From NCBI GenBank assembly GCA_020746105.1, contig CM036620.1, positions 45,838,706 through 45,902,705 of the forward strand: DNA of 64,000 bases, written 5' to 3'. Of this stretch, positions 36,220-50,216 are shown piece after piece. The stretch comes from Trogon surrucura (lineage: Eukaryota; Chordata; Aves; Trogoniformes; Trogonidae). The notes below the pieces were generated by a model that saw only the letters and a list, made by a program, of their open reading frames with translations, was not told the DNA's origin and ran no database searches. The number at the start of each line of letters is the position of its first letter. Positions within the stretch are counted from its first letter, which is position 1. The position numbers and the translations under genes are program-made.

Positions 36220-38796
36220 GTCCTCTGTTTTGTTATTGACATTTGGGAATCGCACCTGGACATCTCCTGGAAGCCTGGTACCTGGACATACATGCTCAGG
36301 AGCAGATTCCCCTTGGCTGTAAGAGCTGTGCTCTCTCAAGATAGTCCACAAGGGACAAAGCAAACAGCTGTAATAAGTATTAAAACATATACGATAATCA
36401 CAGAGGGAAGGAGATTAGAAATGTACTTGAAAATTATTAGAATGCTTACTATTTAGTTTTCTACATGATGGATTTTCTATGGGCCAGCATTAGGAAGCTA
36501 AAAAGCAAAATAAAGATGTTTCAGTCCAGTTTTCAACTAGCAGCCTTTTTATAAGAAGGGAAACACTGATTTTTTTTTTTTTCCCCATCTGCTACAAAAT
36601 AGCCTGTTTATAAGATGTTTTCTGGAGGAGGTTGCAGAGAGGTCAGACAAATGTTATGTTTTAATAAAGTCTCTCTCAGAGTCACTGCTCCTCCACTGAA
36701 GACTTTTATGTAGGTAATGTAGTAATTGCCTGCATTAATTTATGACCTTGAAGCTACTCATCACAGAGTGGATTTGGACTCGAAGTTTTTAGTTCAAATA
36801 TGCTTATAGCCAAGGAATGAAGGGGATGCTGATAAGAATGATTAATGGATTCAGTGAAGGAGCTTTTAGGTAGCAAGAGAGGAATGCTCTTACCCGTCAC
36901 AGCCAGGTACTACTGAGTGCACAGCGTTATTTTAACAGAAATGTTTTTCTATTTCCTAGGTTGGTTATGTGTCCCTAAGAGGCCGTATTCTTTGTAGGAG
37001 CAAAGATGTTGCTCCACTGACTGGAAAGGAGCTGTATGCATTTGCACCTGGGGGAATCTGGCACAATGCTGCTTGTGCCAGGGTTATCCTGTGGGATGAA
37101 CTGTGTGCTACTGAGCAGAACACGTGGGATTTTCCTTAGATTTCCTTGCTAGGGGAAACCCGACATTACTGACAAGCACTATCTGTTCCTAGCTATCCAT
37201 GATGAGGAGAGGGAATGGCATTTTCTATAGGGAAATAGAGATTTACAGCTCTGATTAAGCTTCATGTTTGTTACTGTAATGCAAATCATTGTGGTAAACT
37301 TTGGCTTGCGATTGCTGTCCTATTTCTAGGTAAATTAATTTGATGTTTTATTAATTTATCCATACGAGGAGATCAGCAAAAGCTGGGTGTTTGAACTCTG
37401 CTATATGGCTTTACTGCAAGTATCCTGCCTTCTTAGGATGTAAAACCAATGGCAGTCTCCTGCAAACCAGGACTGGGATCTCCTGGAGTTTCCCTTACCC
37501 TGTACCCCCAGGCTGGAAGGAAGGCTCTCCTCCTGCCTGCTCGGGAGTGAGCTGCCAGGTGCTCTCCCCAAGCACATGTTGCTAGGGCAGCTACTGCCTG
37601 TTCTGAAGTTTATGGTGATTTTTTCATGGTTAAAAAGAATAAATAAGTGATGGATGGACTTTTCCACTTGGACTTCACTAAGCCTCAAAGAAATCCCTTT
37701 CTAGGAATCTCTTAGGTTTTTTTTGGATTAATGACACTTGGTAAACACTTGGTAAACTGCTTTTCTTCCAATAACATCGGGGCGCTTGTTCTGCGCTATG
37801 GATCTGTGTTTGCAGTTGGGCCAATCTGCAGCCCACACAGCTAAGGCATGTCCCAGGTTCCCTGGGCGCCCTGTGCTATTGCTCAGGTGTTCTCCGCTAT
37901 TCTGCAGATAACTCACAAAATACTGAAATTTCTTTTAGTGATCACATGGTATTTCAAAATCAGCTGGGTACTTTCCTTGCCCTGGTCTTGGAAAGCAATC
38001 TAGCACCAAGAACTGGTTGTGGGGTGAACAACAGTCAGGTCCTGCACAGTGAACTTATGCTCTGCACTTGCTCCCTCCTGGAGCCACAGTTTGCATTGCT
38101 GTGGAAGGAGGGGGTGTGCTGCAGGGATGTCCCTCTTTTAAAGTCTGCTGAAGGTATATGCACATCCGTGATTGATTTTGTAGAGCTATTTCTGGAAAGA
38201 ACCTCCTCCCAAACTTTCATAAATCTTGAACTGGGATTTTTCTGCTTCTCTCTAATGTTTAGTTTCCAGCGTGCTCTGAGCCATTTGCATTGCATGAGGG
38301 AGGCATAGGGGCTCCTGCCTGTGGCTGCAGCCAGACCACCCCAAACCCCCACATGTCCTCTGGGCTTTTCCCAGGCCCCTGGCAGGGATGAACCCCAGCT
38401 CCTCCTCAACCTAGACCACGATAGGGTGCGAACCTGAGTGCTACAGCCTGGAGCACTGCCAACAAGGGCTAACTGGTGAAAGGGTGAATGTAAGGACCAG
38501 CCCTACAGGACTTACCTACGTAAGTATCTCCCTTGCCATTTCGGAGTGCCGCTGAAAGAAAGATGCCACCAACCCTCAGCAAAGCTTCATGTGCATTGGG
38601 AATACACCCATACTGCCAAGGCACCCAGCCACAGCCACAGAATGGTCCAGGGTTGGGCACAGATAGGAAACGTTCACGATAAAAGTACTGCTGCTCCTTG
38701 CCTGGTGGGCATGCCACCATGGAAACTGGCAGGGGGAGGAGGATCTGCTGTACTCCCATGCAGAAATGGAAACCTCTCTCTCAGGTTTGGACATGG

Positions 38797-39310
38797 ATCA
38801 TAGAATGTGTTGGATTGGAAGGAACCTTTAAAGGTCATCTAGTCCAATCTCCCTGCAGTAAACAAGGACATTTTTAACTAGATCAGGTTACTCAGAGCCC
38901 CATCAAGCCTGACCTTGAATGTCTCCAGAGATGCGGCCTCCACCACCTCTCTGGGCAACCTGTGTCATTGTCTCACCACCCTCACAGTAAAGAATTTCTT
39001 CCTAATGTCTAATCTAAATCTAACCTGCTCTAGTTTAAAATCATTGCCCCTTGTCCTATTGCTACATGCCCTTGTGAACAGTCCTTCCCCAGCTTCTCCA
39101 TAGGCCCCCTTTGGGTACTGGAAGGCCGCTACAGGGTGTCTCCAGAGCCTTCTCTTCTCCAGCCTGAACAGCCCCAACTCTCTCAGCCTGTCTTCATAGG
39201 AGAGATGTTCCAGCCCTCTGATCATTTTTGTGGCCCTCCTCTGGACCCACTGCAACAGGCCCACGTCCTTCTTGTGTCGAGCGCTCCAAGGGAAAATAAC
39301 CACACCTCAG
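38797..39310 (-). mobile_element. CR1 3'-end fragment
   Basis: Minus-strand CR1 tail with ATCATAGAAT at 38,797. The UTR signature (TTGGAAGGAACC on the plus strand) follows, then a decayed C-terminal ORF2 stretch that reads QRRATKMIRGLEHLSYEDRL and ends RKKFFTVRV. It is 5'-truncated near 39,310, the usual fate of CR1 copies. Confidence 0.93.
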
Positions 39311-40828
39311 CTCAGCCAGGACAGAGAAGGACATTATGGTACAATAAGAGCGGTAAAATGTTCATAAATCTTTTAAATAGTGGATACAAGACCCGATCTG
39401 CTGACAGATTAATGCAGCTCTTTGGGAAAACCTGAATGCTGGGGGCTGCAATGGTTAAACAATGAGAAAGAAAAAACTGATAGGCCATGGAGAGCAGTCT
39501 GGCCAAGGGATCCTGAGGCTCTGCAGACTGGGAAGAGTGAGAGCCCGCAGCTGTGAAATACTGCTGCCTGCTTTGGGGCCTGAAATAACCTTGCATAGGG
39601 CTTTGGCTCCTGAGAAAGAGGGATAACATTCCCCCTCTGTACCCTAGCCCGCAAGCCATATCCTTCCTTCCCTTCTCCTCCTCTGCTCCTGGAGTTGGGA
39701 AAGATGTTGGAACAGAAGCCAAGCTCCAAGGGGCACATAAACCAGCATTAGCAGAGCAGCATATCTGCTAGAATCCTCATTATTCCAACATCATCCACCG
39801 AACCTCTTCCACTCTCAGAGGTGGAGAGTGCCAGTTTTGACCGTCTGTATTTTGCCATGAGCTGTACTTGTCTCTGCTTTCAGGTTTCCCACTAGGGTGC
39901 CCATGGCTAGAGGTGTGGGGTGAGACACAGGACCTGCTGCTAGAGCCCCACAGGTGCCCACAAACTCTGTGCATGTTGCTCTCCATGTAAAAAAGAGTAT
40001 GAGCTTGAAAACAGAAGCCACTGAGGCTCAGATTAGCAGCAGTCAGCCCAACTGCTCCTGCTTCCCTCCATACAGCACCGTCTGGTGGCACCTGCTGACA
40101 AGCAATTGCCACAGCCAGCAGCCAGTCAGAGTAGGGTTATGTTCAACTCTGATCTCCCTGACGTTTCCTTCCCCCGCCCTCCTTCCAATAAACTGCCTCC
40201 TTCATGACTATGTCTGTATGAACAACCCAAAGCCATCCATCCTTTGAAAACAACAGTAGATTGGCCTCAAAAAGAGCCACAAGGTCAAGGATGGGCTGAT
40301 CATGGTCAATAGCTGCAGCATCTCTGAATGGGCTCTTTCAGCATGAGGAAGCAAGAGTACAAAAGCTGGCTGTGTTAGGTTTTGTTACTAGCAACATTTC
40401 CTACAGCAAAAAGAAGAAAAAGCCTAAGTAGTCTCTTTTTTTCTGAATTTACCACATTCCCTGGCACATGTCCTCCCATAAAACTCATGGTAAAAAATTA
40501 TTCATTCCCACCTCTTCTTTGTGAAGAAATTATCTGATTCTTGCCTATTATCATGTAACTCTCTTCTGCACAAACATAAAGCAGCGATGTGTCCATTTTT
40601 TATGAACAAATAACTGCATTCCCAAGAAAATCAAGACAAAATTCATTTATAAGAGTCACCTTTACTACCTTAGCAGGAAATGATGTTTTCTCCTGAGTCT
40701 GACATTTGCCAATGAAGTGGGCTCAGATTTGAGCTGAAATTTGCACCATCCCAGTAAATAACTACAGAGAGCTCAGGGTACTCCCTGGTAGGTTTTACAG
40801 CCCTGCTACCAAGCTCTTGGTGAACTTT
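39311..40828. other. Intergenic, nothing recognised
   Basis: No coding exon, RNA gene or repeat family identified. Overlapping short ORFs on both strands show no family features. Confidence 0.6.
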
Positions 40829-40890
40829 AGAATCATAAAATCATTTAGGTTGGAAAAGACCTTTAAGATCATCAAGCCCAACCATCTGAG
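40829..40890 (-). mobile_element. Short CR1 3'-terminal fragment
   Basis: AGAATCATAAAATCATTTAG followed by GTTGGAAAAGACCTTTAAGA on the plus strand is the inverted terminus of another CR1 subfamily. Only about 60 bases remain. Confidence 0.9.
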
Positions 40891-43800
40891 CCCACCCTCT
40901 GCATCCTGGGGCCATGGTGGGGTGACAGTAGTAGTGCTGCTGTGAACAAGGCCAGACCCTGCTCTCTTCTTCCACAGCTGATCTTCGCTAGGCACTGGGG
41001 ACAGCAGGGAAACATGCGGTGGCATTGCATGGACATCCCTAGGGAATGCATGAAAATAAACGAGGGAAAGAAGAGAGGAAGATGGGTGGTGCTGGATGGG
41101 GAAGAAAGGAGAAAAAGGGAGTATAATGGAGAGATAGTCACTTCTCAGATAGCCGCTGCTCACCCTGCCCAAGATGTTTAAAACAATAAGCCGATAATGG
41201 CTAACAGAAGAAGAGAAGCTAAACTTTCTGGTTTAGCCTGGTGTTGGGTTCGTGGATAATCTTCAAAGAGGAGCTACAAAATTTGAAAGGAATTAAGCTC
41301 TGGGAAGTATTAAATCTGGCATACCTGGTTTACAAAGGGGTTTGCTGTTGAGTTTTTTTCTGGATGCTGCTGTGTTTTCGTTTTTCTGTCAGAGTGCCAA
41401 AGGCGATTCTCTCTGTCAAATGTAGACTCTTGACCTTCTAGTGGGGTTGACAAGAGAGTTATCCCAGGGTGTGTCCACACCTGTCAGGCAATATTAGGCA
41501 CAAAGTAGAGCTGTCTGTCTTCTTTAGCTAAAATGGTTTCACAAATACTTCATAAAAGCTTGTCTTCACAGTGCAGAGAATTGCCTGTATTATCTTGGTG
41601 CACTCAATATTGAGATTGATGACAACTGGGGTCATTGGTTAAACTGTCTAATCCTGACAAGCTGAGGCAAAGGGAAGAGGCAGGAGAGCAACAGGATGGC
41701 TGCTGAAAATACCTGCGAGAGAGACCAGACCTGAGAACAGTCAGGGTGAGCCAGGAACCCGGCAGGTTTTTGCTGTGACTCACACATCGAATCCCGCCGA
41801 TAAAGACGCTGCCTTGTGGATTTGGCTGTGCTCGAGGATCACCGGTTGTGACATCGGGCAGGTTTACCTCAGCTCCCTTAAAATAAAAGCAGAGCTTGCA
41901 TCTCTAGTTACGGCACAAAAATCTGATGCAAGGGAGCACCATTGAGGAGATGGCAATCAAATTGTTGTTTACGCAAAAGTCTTAGCTATAATGAAAGGCT
42001 GTTAAACTAGGAACAAATTCTTTTACACCCACCCCGCCAATCCCTTTCACCAGCTCCGTGTTGCCAAAGGGGACCTGAAAGTGAGTATCTAGCCCATCAA
42101 CCTTCACAATTCTCTTTGTTCTGTGTGAAGGAAAAATGACAAAGGAGCTAAGAGGCCATGGCTGGCAGACACTGTCATCTTAATGGGGGCCAGTTCTTGG
42201 CACATGCCTGACAGGTACAAAATCAGTGCTGGAAGAGCTGCAGCTACTCCTGCTGCAGAAGGGGCCTGTTACCTTCCTCATGAGTATTTGCTGAGCTATT
42301 CCCCACCCCTCACCAGGTAAAAGGGCAAAACGAGATGGTTTGCACCACACCATAACAGGTATTGGACTGTTTTTAAAAGTAGTAATTGTTTATTCTAGGC
42401 AGCTGTAAGGTGCCTGTTACTTTCATCTTTGTAAACCAAGTGTGGCTTTGATTGAACTAGCTCATTGAGGGCAAGAAACTTGAAGCCTGAAGTAAAGAGA
42501 GACAAGGTTATTGAACAGAGCAAGCTGAATAAGAAATTTCTGTAAAATGGAAAAAGCAGGAAAAAAAACCAAAACAAATGTGACGGGAATTTCTTTCTCA
42601 GAGCTGTGTTGTTCTTTTCCAGAGGCATCTCTACCAAGCAAAGAAACATCAGAAACTGGTATCCTGATAAAGAAAAGATGCAGATGTGCTAAACATATGC
42701 TGGCATGATGTTAATGGCTGGAGAAGCAGCAAGCGATAGCAGTGAATTCAAACTCGAGACAAGCACATGCTTTGCTGCATCCAGCCTTTCCCTACGTGCA
42801 AAGGCAGTGGTAGTGGTTAGTTCCCCTTGCTTCAGTGCAAAATCTTCTTCCTGGTTGGAAAAGGATGACCCTGGTTTAGGAAACTCTGGCTTGCATTTTC
42901 TGAGCTGAGTCGTGGTCAGTGGATTGATGCACAGGCAGTGGAAAGATGTCACTGGTCGGTTACAGGCAGTGAGCCCGCCAGCCAGCCTGTGCTTTCTGGC
43001 AGGAAAAACAAGAATGTCTTGGCACAGATGGAGCCTCCTTGTATCTTGATTTACTGTATCAGTATGGTTGCCTGCCTACCTGAAAGGCAAGGCAAATCCT
43101 CAAAGGGCTTTTACCTAAAACCAGCAACACTGGTTGATTTCCCTGTCCTCAGTCAGAAAGGAGGTGGTGTCACCCCAAAAAGGCATGCCAAATGATTGTG
43201 GCGCTTCCTTGTTCTGCAATCTGAGGAAGTGTCCCCAGATCTGTGCCACTGGGGGGATCTCTGAGAAGCCAACATACACGAACTACTCCTCAAGCACCTC
43301 ATGCCAGCTAGCCCCATGCCTGGGGGCATCAGTGAAGGTCCCTCACCTCTACCTGCAGGGATGGACTGTACAGTTCTCACCAGTCAGTACTTCAGAGCTC
43401 TACTTTCAGTTAAAGATGTGGTATTCCCACCATTTTTTGGGCCCACATCTGAGACATTCAGCTAAAATTTGCCAAGGCTGCTCACAAAGATGTGCTCAGC
43501 TCTGGTTCTCACACCCTGTATGCTGGTCACCCTGTTTGCAGAATGACTTGTTGTGCAGAATTCTCTTTTTTCGTTTTTTTTTTTTTATGTATGTTTTTTT
43601 TTCCCCCAGATGTGTATTGCAATAACAATTCCAGCTTTAATTCCTTTAGAAGGTGGAAAGGTTCATTCCTAAGCTCTGCTTAGGATCAGAATATACTTGC
43701 AGAATGAAAGTGCAGGGTCACCACACTCTTCTTTCGGTCTCTGGTCTAATGGGGTCCCTGCAGGAAAATCGAGCCAATACAGGTTGGAGCTCTCAGCTTT

Positions 43801-46800
43801 GCATATGACATGAACAAGAGTTTCCCATGGACATACACTTTGCCTATGTATGGCATTTACATTTTTATGCTCTTAGGGATATATGTATTTCACTGTAATT
43901 TTGTTCTCCTGGCTGCAGCTTTGCACTGCCAGCAGCAGTCACGGGACTTGGCTTGCACTATGTGAGAAGGGGCAGTAGGAGGCAAACACATCTGTTCAAA
44001 GCACAGAAATTTCAGATTAAAATGCCAAGGCTGGTGGACACCTTCTGATCTCCTTGGGCTGACTTTGAGGTCGTTAACCTAGCAATGTGAGAACCACCCA
44101 GGATCAGCTGCACATCTTGGCTTGGCTGGGTCATGAGTCAGCAGAGCCCCCATGCTTCAGGCCATGGGCTGTGAGAGGAAACACAAAAAAGAGCAGAGAA
44201 ACAGATTTTATTGCTCTTTCTTCCAGAGCACTCTGAAAATGAATAGCCATTTCATTCATAATTTCTTTCCGTTACTGGTTGGGGAATCATAAAACCAAAA
44301 TGCAGTTCTTTTGGTATATCAGTTCATGAGATGCCAGAATGTGTTTTCTGTGATTCTTGCAAGGCGATGCCACAAGAAGATAGTTTAGGCAAACTGGTGT
44401 GCCATTTCAACACCTGCAGGTGCTGAGCCCTTTATGGTTCCCGTAGAGCAGAATCTCAGAGTCTGAAGCAAAATCCTGTCTCTGTCAAATACCTAGTCTG
44501 AGCTCCTGCCTCAGTGTCTGGCAGTAACCTGGCCAAAAGCAACCATCAATGTCATGGCAGATGAGAGACAATTATAGGTTGGGAGGCACATAAAAATTTC
44601 TCTACTCTAGACAAATATTTTTAGAGGGTTAAGATATAAACATACCCTTCTCTTCCCTCCTTGTTAATTTCTAGCCAAGAATTTCCCACACAGGGAATCT
44701 CTTCTGGCCCCATTTACCTGCACCACTGCGATCAGCTGTTTACCAGCTTTTTGGCTTCAAAACATTTTTAAGTCTTACTTCTCTCTTTGCAACTTCACAA
44801 ATAAATAAAATTAAAGGGCTTTCCAATCTCGAGCTTTTAGTGCAGTGTTATTTAGCTGTCTAAACGTAGGCACTTGAGTTTGAATGTGAAATCCGTACCC
44901 TGCATTAAGCACGTCCTGTAAAGTGGGAACTTGTTTTCCATGTCTGCTGGGAGGTGCTTTTCTCCTGGTCAGAGCAACATCCCCAGTCTGTGTAGGCTAT
45001 TGTTAAGCAGACAATAGATAATTGTCTACCTACCAGCTCACCTATCCAAGTGGTAGTCGCCTCATTGCAAAGATTTAATACCATTGCCAAAGATTTTCCT
45101 GAAGAGGAAGATGGGCATGCCTGCCATAACCAGGGATCTCTTCTCCTCCCTTGGGTCGCATCCTGCCCCCGGGATCCTTCTTGATGCCAGCAAGTCTGAG
45201 TCAGGTAAAAGTGCAGAGCTTAAAAATGACGCGCTCAGCTCTTTCCTACGCTGCTTATTAGTTGGGTGTTTAGTTTGGACCTAGCTCATCACTCCTCACG
45301 CAGGAAACTCCCATCGACTTCACTGGGAACTCTGCCTGAGCAAGGACTTACATCTGAGCAGGGCTTCTGGATGGAGGATGGCAGGACAGGACTGAGCACA
45401 GAAATATTTGGCTCCTACCAGAGCAGAGATTGTCAAACAGCCATTTCCAGGAAGATTTTTAACAGCAGGTCCCAAGGAAATTTACAAACATGAGAGGCAG
45501 TGTTATCCCCTTCTTACAAAAACTAGTTACCAAAACAAAAAGGTAAAGCTAAAGGAGGTGCTGTTTTAGGAGTTATTGGTGGCAAATCATTGTCTTCATG
45601 TGATGCAAACTAGATGAATGCAGTGCTATGTTTACATACTGGCACACTTCTGGGAAGACTTTTGAGAAACTACTACTAACAACCTGCTTCCACCATCTTA
45701 CATTTCTTAGATTCAAGGTGCCATAACTGTTCATGTTCTTCGCTATTTTCTGAGATTGCTCCTGGTTTTTCTCAGGGTATGACAAGAAGAGCACATGGTT
45801 TGTGTGTTATGAACATACCTGCTCCTGGCCCTTCTCCTACCTGCACATCTGCAGCAGCAAAGCCAGAAGCCAGAGCTGGTTTACATCAACACCATGTCTG
45901 AGCAAGTCTGTCCAGGCTCATGTAGCTCTCAACCAGGGCAGGAGAAGGGGACAACTCTTCTCAAGAGTTATTATCAAGGTCTGTAAGCTCTGGTCTCATT
46001 AGGGCTGCATTTATGCCCTATTTGTTGACGGCAGTTGCACCAAGCTCTGCATCACTGAGCCATCGCTGTGAGTCTCCAGCTTCAGTCTGCCTTCCACATG
46101 ATGCATATATGTTCAAAAAAAGTCCAGGCATCCTGCAGCTGGTAGTTCTGCGATGGTTTGGCACTTTCTTGACAAACACTTCAGGTACCTGAAAGCCCAT
46201 ATAACAGTAAGAGCAGCTTCTGCCCAGGAATGAGCCGATTCAGCTGGGAAGCATGCAGGGTTTTCTTGCCATGTAACAACACTGGACAGACAGAAAAGAA
46301 GGAAAGTATCATTTCTTCTTGTATAAAACCACTAGAGAGATTTTGAAAAGTTTTCTGATAAAAAGTACTCTTTCAAAACCTCTCACAGAAGAAATCCTGA
46401 GTAAGGTACTTGCTGACTTACTGTCCGAATACTGTATCTGAAGCAGATCACATGCTGACACACCATGTAGGCTACGAAATTGTGTAACTTACCTTACTAT
46501 GTACAAATCAAGGATGTATAATCACCATTAAATATATGTTTTTCACCTCAGCCATTCATTTCCATCCATGTGGCCTTGGATGAATTCTGAGGAAATACTC
46601 TTTTCCCAGAGAGTTTTTAGTAAGATGACATTTGCAGCAGGCAGAGGTACCAAACTTGAGCTCTGGATCAGTCCAGACAGCTGGCGAATATGGCTCCACC
46701 AGGTTTGTTTGGCTTTCTGCTCCTACCTAGAATGAATGATGCCATTTGCTGCAGACCTCCTGCCACTGCTTCTGCACTTCAAAGAGAAGTGTTTAAATTT

Positions 46801-46994
46801 TCAGGGGTTTTGTCCCACTAGCAAGGTAAACTTTTGCCCTTCCAAACACTTCAGAGGCACTTAGGCATTCCGCTTCACCCATTTTCTTTACTTGGCCTTG
46901 ACAAGATAGTACTCTGGCCTCTCATTTGTATTTCTACTGGGAAATACCAGGTTGGCTTTAGTCTGGCTATAAAACTTGATTGCTTGGAGAAAGT
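40891..46994. other. Intergenic, nothing recognised
   Basis: Six kilobases without a recognisable gene. T-rich runs near 43,566-43,602. Moderately complex sequence at 41,560-41,990 could be conserved non-coding DNA, but this cannot be judged without alignment. Confidence 0.55.
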
Positions 46995-47245
46995 CATAGA
47001 ATCATAGAATCACAGAATCATAGAATCATAGAATCATAGCATGTGTTAGGCTGGAAGGGACATTTAAAGGTCATCTAATCCAACTCCCCCACAGTGAGTA
47101 GGGACAGCTTTAACTAGATTAAGTTGCTCAGAACCCCCTCAAGCTTGACTTTACTGTCTCCAGAGATGGGGCCTCCACTATCTCTCTGGGCAACCTGGGC
47201 CAGTGTTTCACCATCCTCATAGTAAAGAACTTCATTCTAATGTAT
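46995..47245 (-). mobile_element. CR1 3'-end fragment with multi-copy octamer tail
   Basis: Six tandem CATAGAAT-type octamers (46,995-47,041, with CACAGAAT and CATAGCAT variants) precede GGCTGGAAGGGACATTTAAA, then about 190 bases of CR1 3' UTR and ORF2 end. Same subfamily type as the fragment at 38,797-39,310. Confidence 0.94.
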
Positions 47246-49929
47246 TGAAGTCCCTGGAAGTCAGAGTGAATGACAAGGAAGAAAATGCTGTTCCACCCCG
47301 AATCATAAATAAAGCAAAACCCCTAAAATTCTGAGGCAAAAGGAGTGTTTGAATGAGTAATAAGATGGCAAAAAGAGGAATAATGAATGACAAACGGTTT
47401 GTTCAGTATACACTTGTTGTCCACAGCCTTTCCTCAGACAAGGGGACTCTCTTAAGCAGGAGGAGTCTCTTAACCAGGGCCTTGATGTCCAGGTCAAGTA
47501 ATCCCACCACTGGCTTTTACAGGGTCAGCACTGAACCCCCAGCATACAGTGTATTTCACTTTGTGCCACAGGTGCCATGCTCCATCCCACATGTTTCAGA
47601 AAAATTATAGCACATTCCCTTTCTTTACCTTGTCATTACACTTGTGTGTGACACAATGTGTGTGCAAGTTGGGAAGAGCAGTAGCGAGCCAGTGGAGGGA
47701 GGGAGGGCCAGCCTGTGAGCGCAGTGGTGAGGCTTCAAGCAGTGTGAGGGAAGAGGTGATGAAAGCAGGTGCCCTTACAGGAGAGAAAGCAGGGGATAGG
47801 GAAGATGTTGACAGCCTGCAAGTGTTACTGAAAATGCCTTGCAAGGGGAGGAAAATGAGGCGTGTTTCACCACACTGCTTGCTTCTGAGATTAGTATTGA
47901 AGGTAAAAGGAGCTCGGCTAATGGAGAGACCAATGTTGATGCCGTGACCAAAATCTGCCAGGCATGCTCTGCTGAACATGCGGTTTTTTCCAGAGGCAGC
48001 AGAAGGATAACAGATTTGGAGCTTGGGAGCTGCAGACCGTAGGCAAAATGTGGAGTCCCTCATCTAAGCACTCAGTATGTATCTGATGCAGAAACCTGAA
48101 AACTGTCAAAAGGCTTCATTTGGCTTTTTTGTTCTTGCAGGTAGGAATAAACCCCAAAAAACCTATCCAATCCCTTAAATTATCTGGTGATTCTGATCAG
48201 AAGTTGAGATGTCAATGTGATGTGCTCCACACAAAGGCAACACAAAGGTGAGCCCTGCCCAGGAGAGCTGAAATGCAAGTATGATGGGCAAGATAAAAGG
48301 CTGATATAATGCAGAGAGGAGGAAGGCACAAGCTAAGACTAACAGAGGTATGACAAGATCATGACAGTAGCTTCGACACACCAAGACTAGTTCTTTTAAC
48401 TGGCAATCAGTGGCTCAGGTGAACTTTGGGAAGCAGTTTGAAGGACAATGAGGATGTCAGGGGTTCTTTTGCAAAGCCTAGGGCTGAATGACAACGTGAA
48501 AGTGCTCCTTTGAGATACTGACAGCAGCACCATCAAAACTATTGCTGACTGAGGCAAGGGGCAATTCGAGATCCTGCTGTGCTGGGTATTTGGGAAGGGG
48601 TTAGGAACTTGCAAGCCAGAATTAAGAGACTCTGCTCCTGGGTCAGACTGACTCACTGTGATTCTGGTCAATTTATTTTACCTCTAATTTCCACTTTGAT
48701 AGAACTGGTTTCACACTGCTTGCCTTCTTGTTGAAGTCTTCGGGATGCTGACAAATTTGACCTTCCTTGGTACAGTGCCTAGACAGCACTGGGTGAAACC
48801 CAAAAAGTAGGGAGTAGGAATATCGGAGGAGCTTGACAATTCTACTGTGCCTCAGAGAAGGAAATGGATGAAACTAGATGGAGAGTGCCACAGGATTTGA
48901 ATGAAGTTAGAGCCAAAAGAATAATAGTTTAAGGGGGCCAAAGGTGCCAAGAGATGTTGATGCAAACAAATTCAGGAGCAACATGTAAAACACTGTAGTT
49001 TGTCCACAGTGCAGAGAGTGGGGGCTGTAGCCTCCTCAGTTGTAGCTCTAAGACCACTGCCCGGCAGAGTGGCCACTGCCTCTTCTCTCACTCTCCTCTG
49101 CCTCTGCCCTTTCACCTCTCATTTCCTAGATGAAGATTTTCTTCCCTGTGCCCTTCACCTTTCTGGTGCATCCCCATGCTCTGCTGCCCGTTTCCCTGGT
49201 GCTGCGGTGCCCGGCTCGCCAGGGCAAGGTGGAGGTGCTGCTGGAGTGGTTCGCACAGCAGGGAGATGTCCAAGGGCCACAGCCGATTCAGAAACTCAGG
49301 CCCCATTCTCAGCAATGAGAGGCTTGGGTTTATTGTAGGTTTGAGGGTTTCTTTGGATGGTGGTGGTGAGATCCCTAAATCTGTCTTCTGACAAGTGTAG
49401 CTGACACCTTGCTGCCAGTGCCTACAGCTCAGCAGCCACCTCGTCACATGTCCCAGACCAGACAGCGCTGGGAAGGACTTGGCTCCCTCCATTTCTGCTT
49501 GTGCCTTGCCCGTTTTTGCTGAGCTCTTCATTGAGCCCCACAGGCAGCAAGCGACCTGGAGCATGGAGGAGGCCAAATATTAAACTGTCGGGAAAAAAGC
49601 CAGAAAAGTTAGTAGTGAACCTTGCACTGGCTCCAGATTTGAGTGCCCCTAAGGTGCAGTGTGACACAGGATTACTGTGGTTGAAGAAGATCATGAAGGT
49701 TTGGATGCAGCAAGGTCAGCGCTGCTCACTGTGTGTCCCACTTACACCCGGGTAACTCCCGGAAGAAGCAAAATACTATGACAATGAGACTTGCTGGGAT
49801 GATTTGGAGGTGGCTGGCGGATGCCCCTTGTGTTTCACACGGGAAGGATGAGGTCTGCTGAAACCGGGGGGACACAGAAGGCCACCAGCCGGGAGACGGC
49901 AGCGAGCTCCTTCCGTTTTCTGGGGTACG
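47246..49929. other. Intergenic, upstream of STOX2
   Basis: No gene recognised. G/C content rises toward the right end as the CpG island approaches. Long overlapping ORFs near 47,550-48,060 and 49,000-49,580 show no protein-family features. Confidence 0.55.
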
Positions 49930-50165
49930 ATGCTCCCGTTCCCTTGCTAGGAAGGGGTGCCGGTTTCTCCGGCCGGGAGGCGGCGGCCGCTGCCCGCCGC
50001 GGGGCCGGGCCACCGTCGGCACCACGTCCCCGCCTCGACCGCGGAGCCGGACCGCGCCGCGCCGGCCGGCCGCGGGTGTGCCGGGGGGCGGAGCGGGCCG
50101 GGCCGGGCCGTGTCGGGGGCGGAGCGGGGCGGAGAGCGGCGGGAGGCGGTGGCGACGGGAAGGGC

Positions 50166-50210
50166 ATGTCGGTGCCGGTGCCGGTGCCCGTGCCCGGCGG
50201 CGGGCGGTGA
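50166..50210 (+). other. Upstream ORF in STOX2 leader (14 codons)
   Basis: ATG at 50,166 opens a frame reading MSVPVPVPVPGGGR and stops with TGA at 50,208-50,210, six bases before the STOX2 ATG. It would act as a translational regulator only if the transcript starts upstream of 50,166. Confidence 0.5.
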
Positions 50211-50216
50211 GCGGCC

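Larger units (their letters stand above)
33369..38796. other. Intergenic, mostly unrecognised
   Basis: No gene recognised. It contains a (TA)n microsatellite near 36,200-36,219 following TGTGTGTG, a mixed TATA/CACA tract near 35,839-35,867, and a short stretch near 34,462-34,540 that resembles an old sauropsid interspersed repeat. Confidence 0.6.

Noticed and set aside
43134..43625. A 163-codon plus-strand ORF
   Set aside because: Ends in a poly-T-derived Phe run, has no family similarity and no gene structure around it.
46995..47041. Regularly spaced short repeats that look like a tiny array
   Set aside because: These are the CATAGAAT octamers that terminate CR1 elements. There are no spacers, so this is not a CRISPR array.
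47549..48063. Overlapping 132- and 152-codon ORFs on opposite strands
   Set aside because: No domain, no conserved motif, no splice or promoter context; composition looks like random intergenic sequence.
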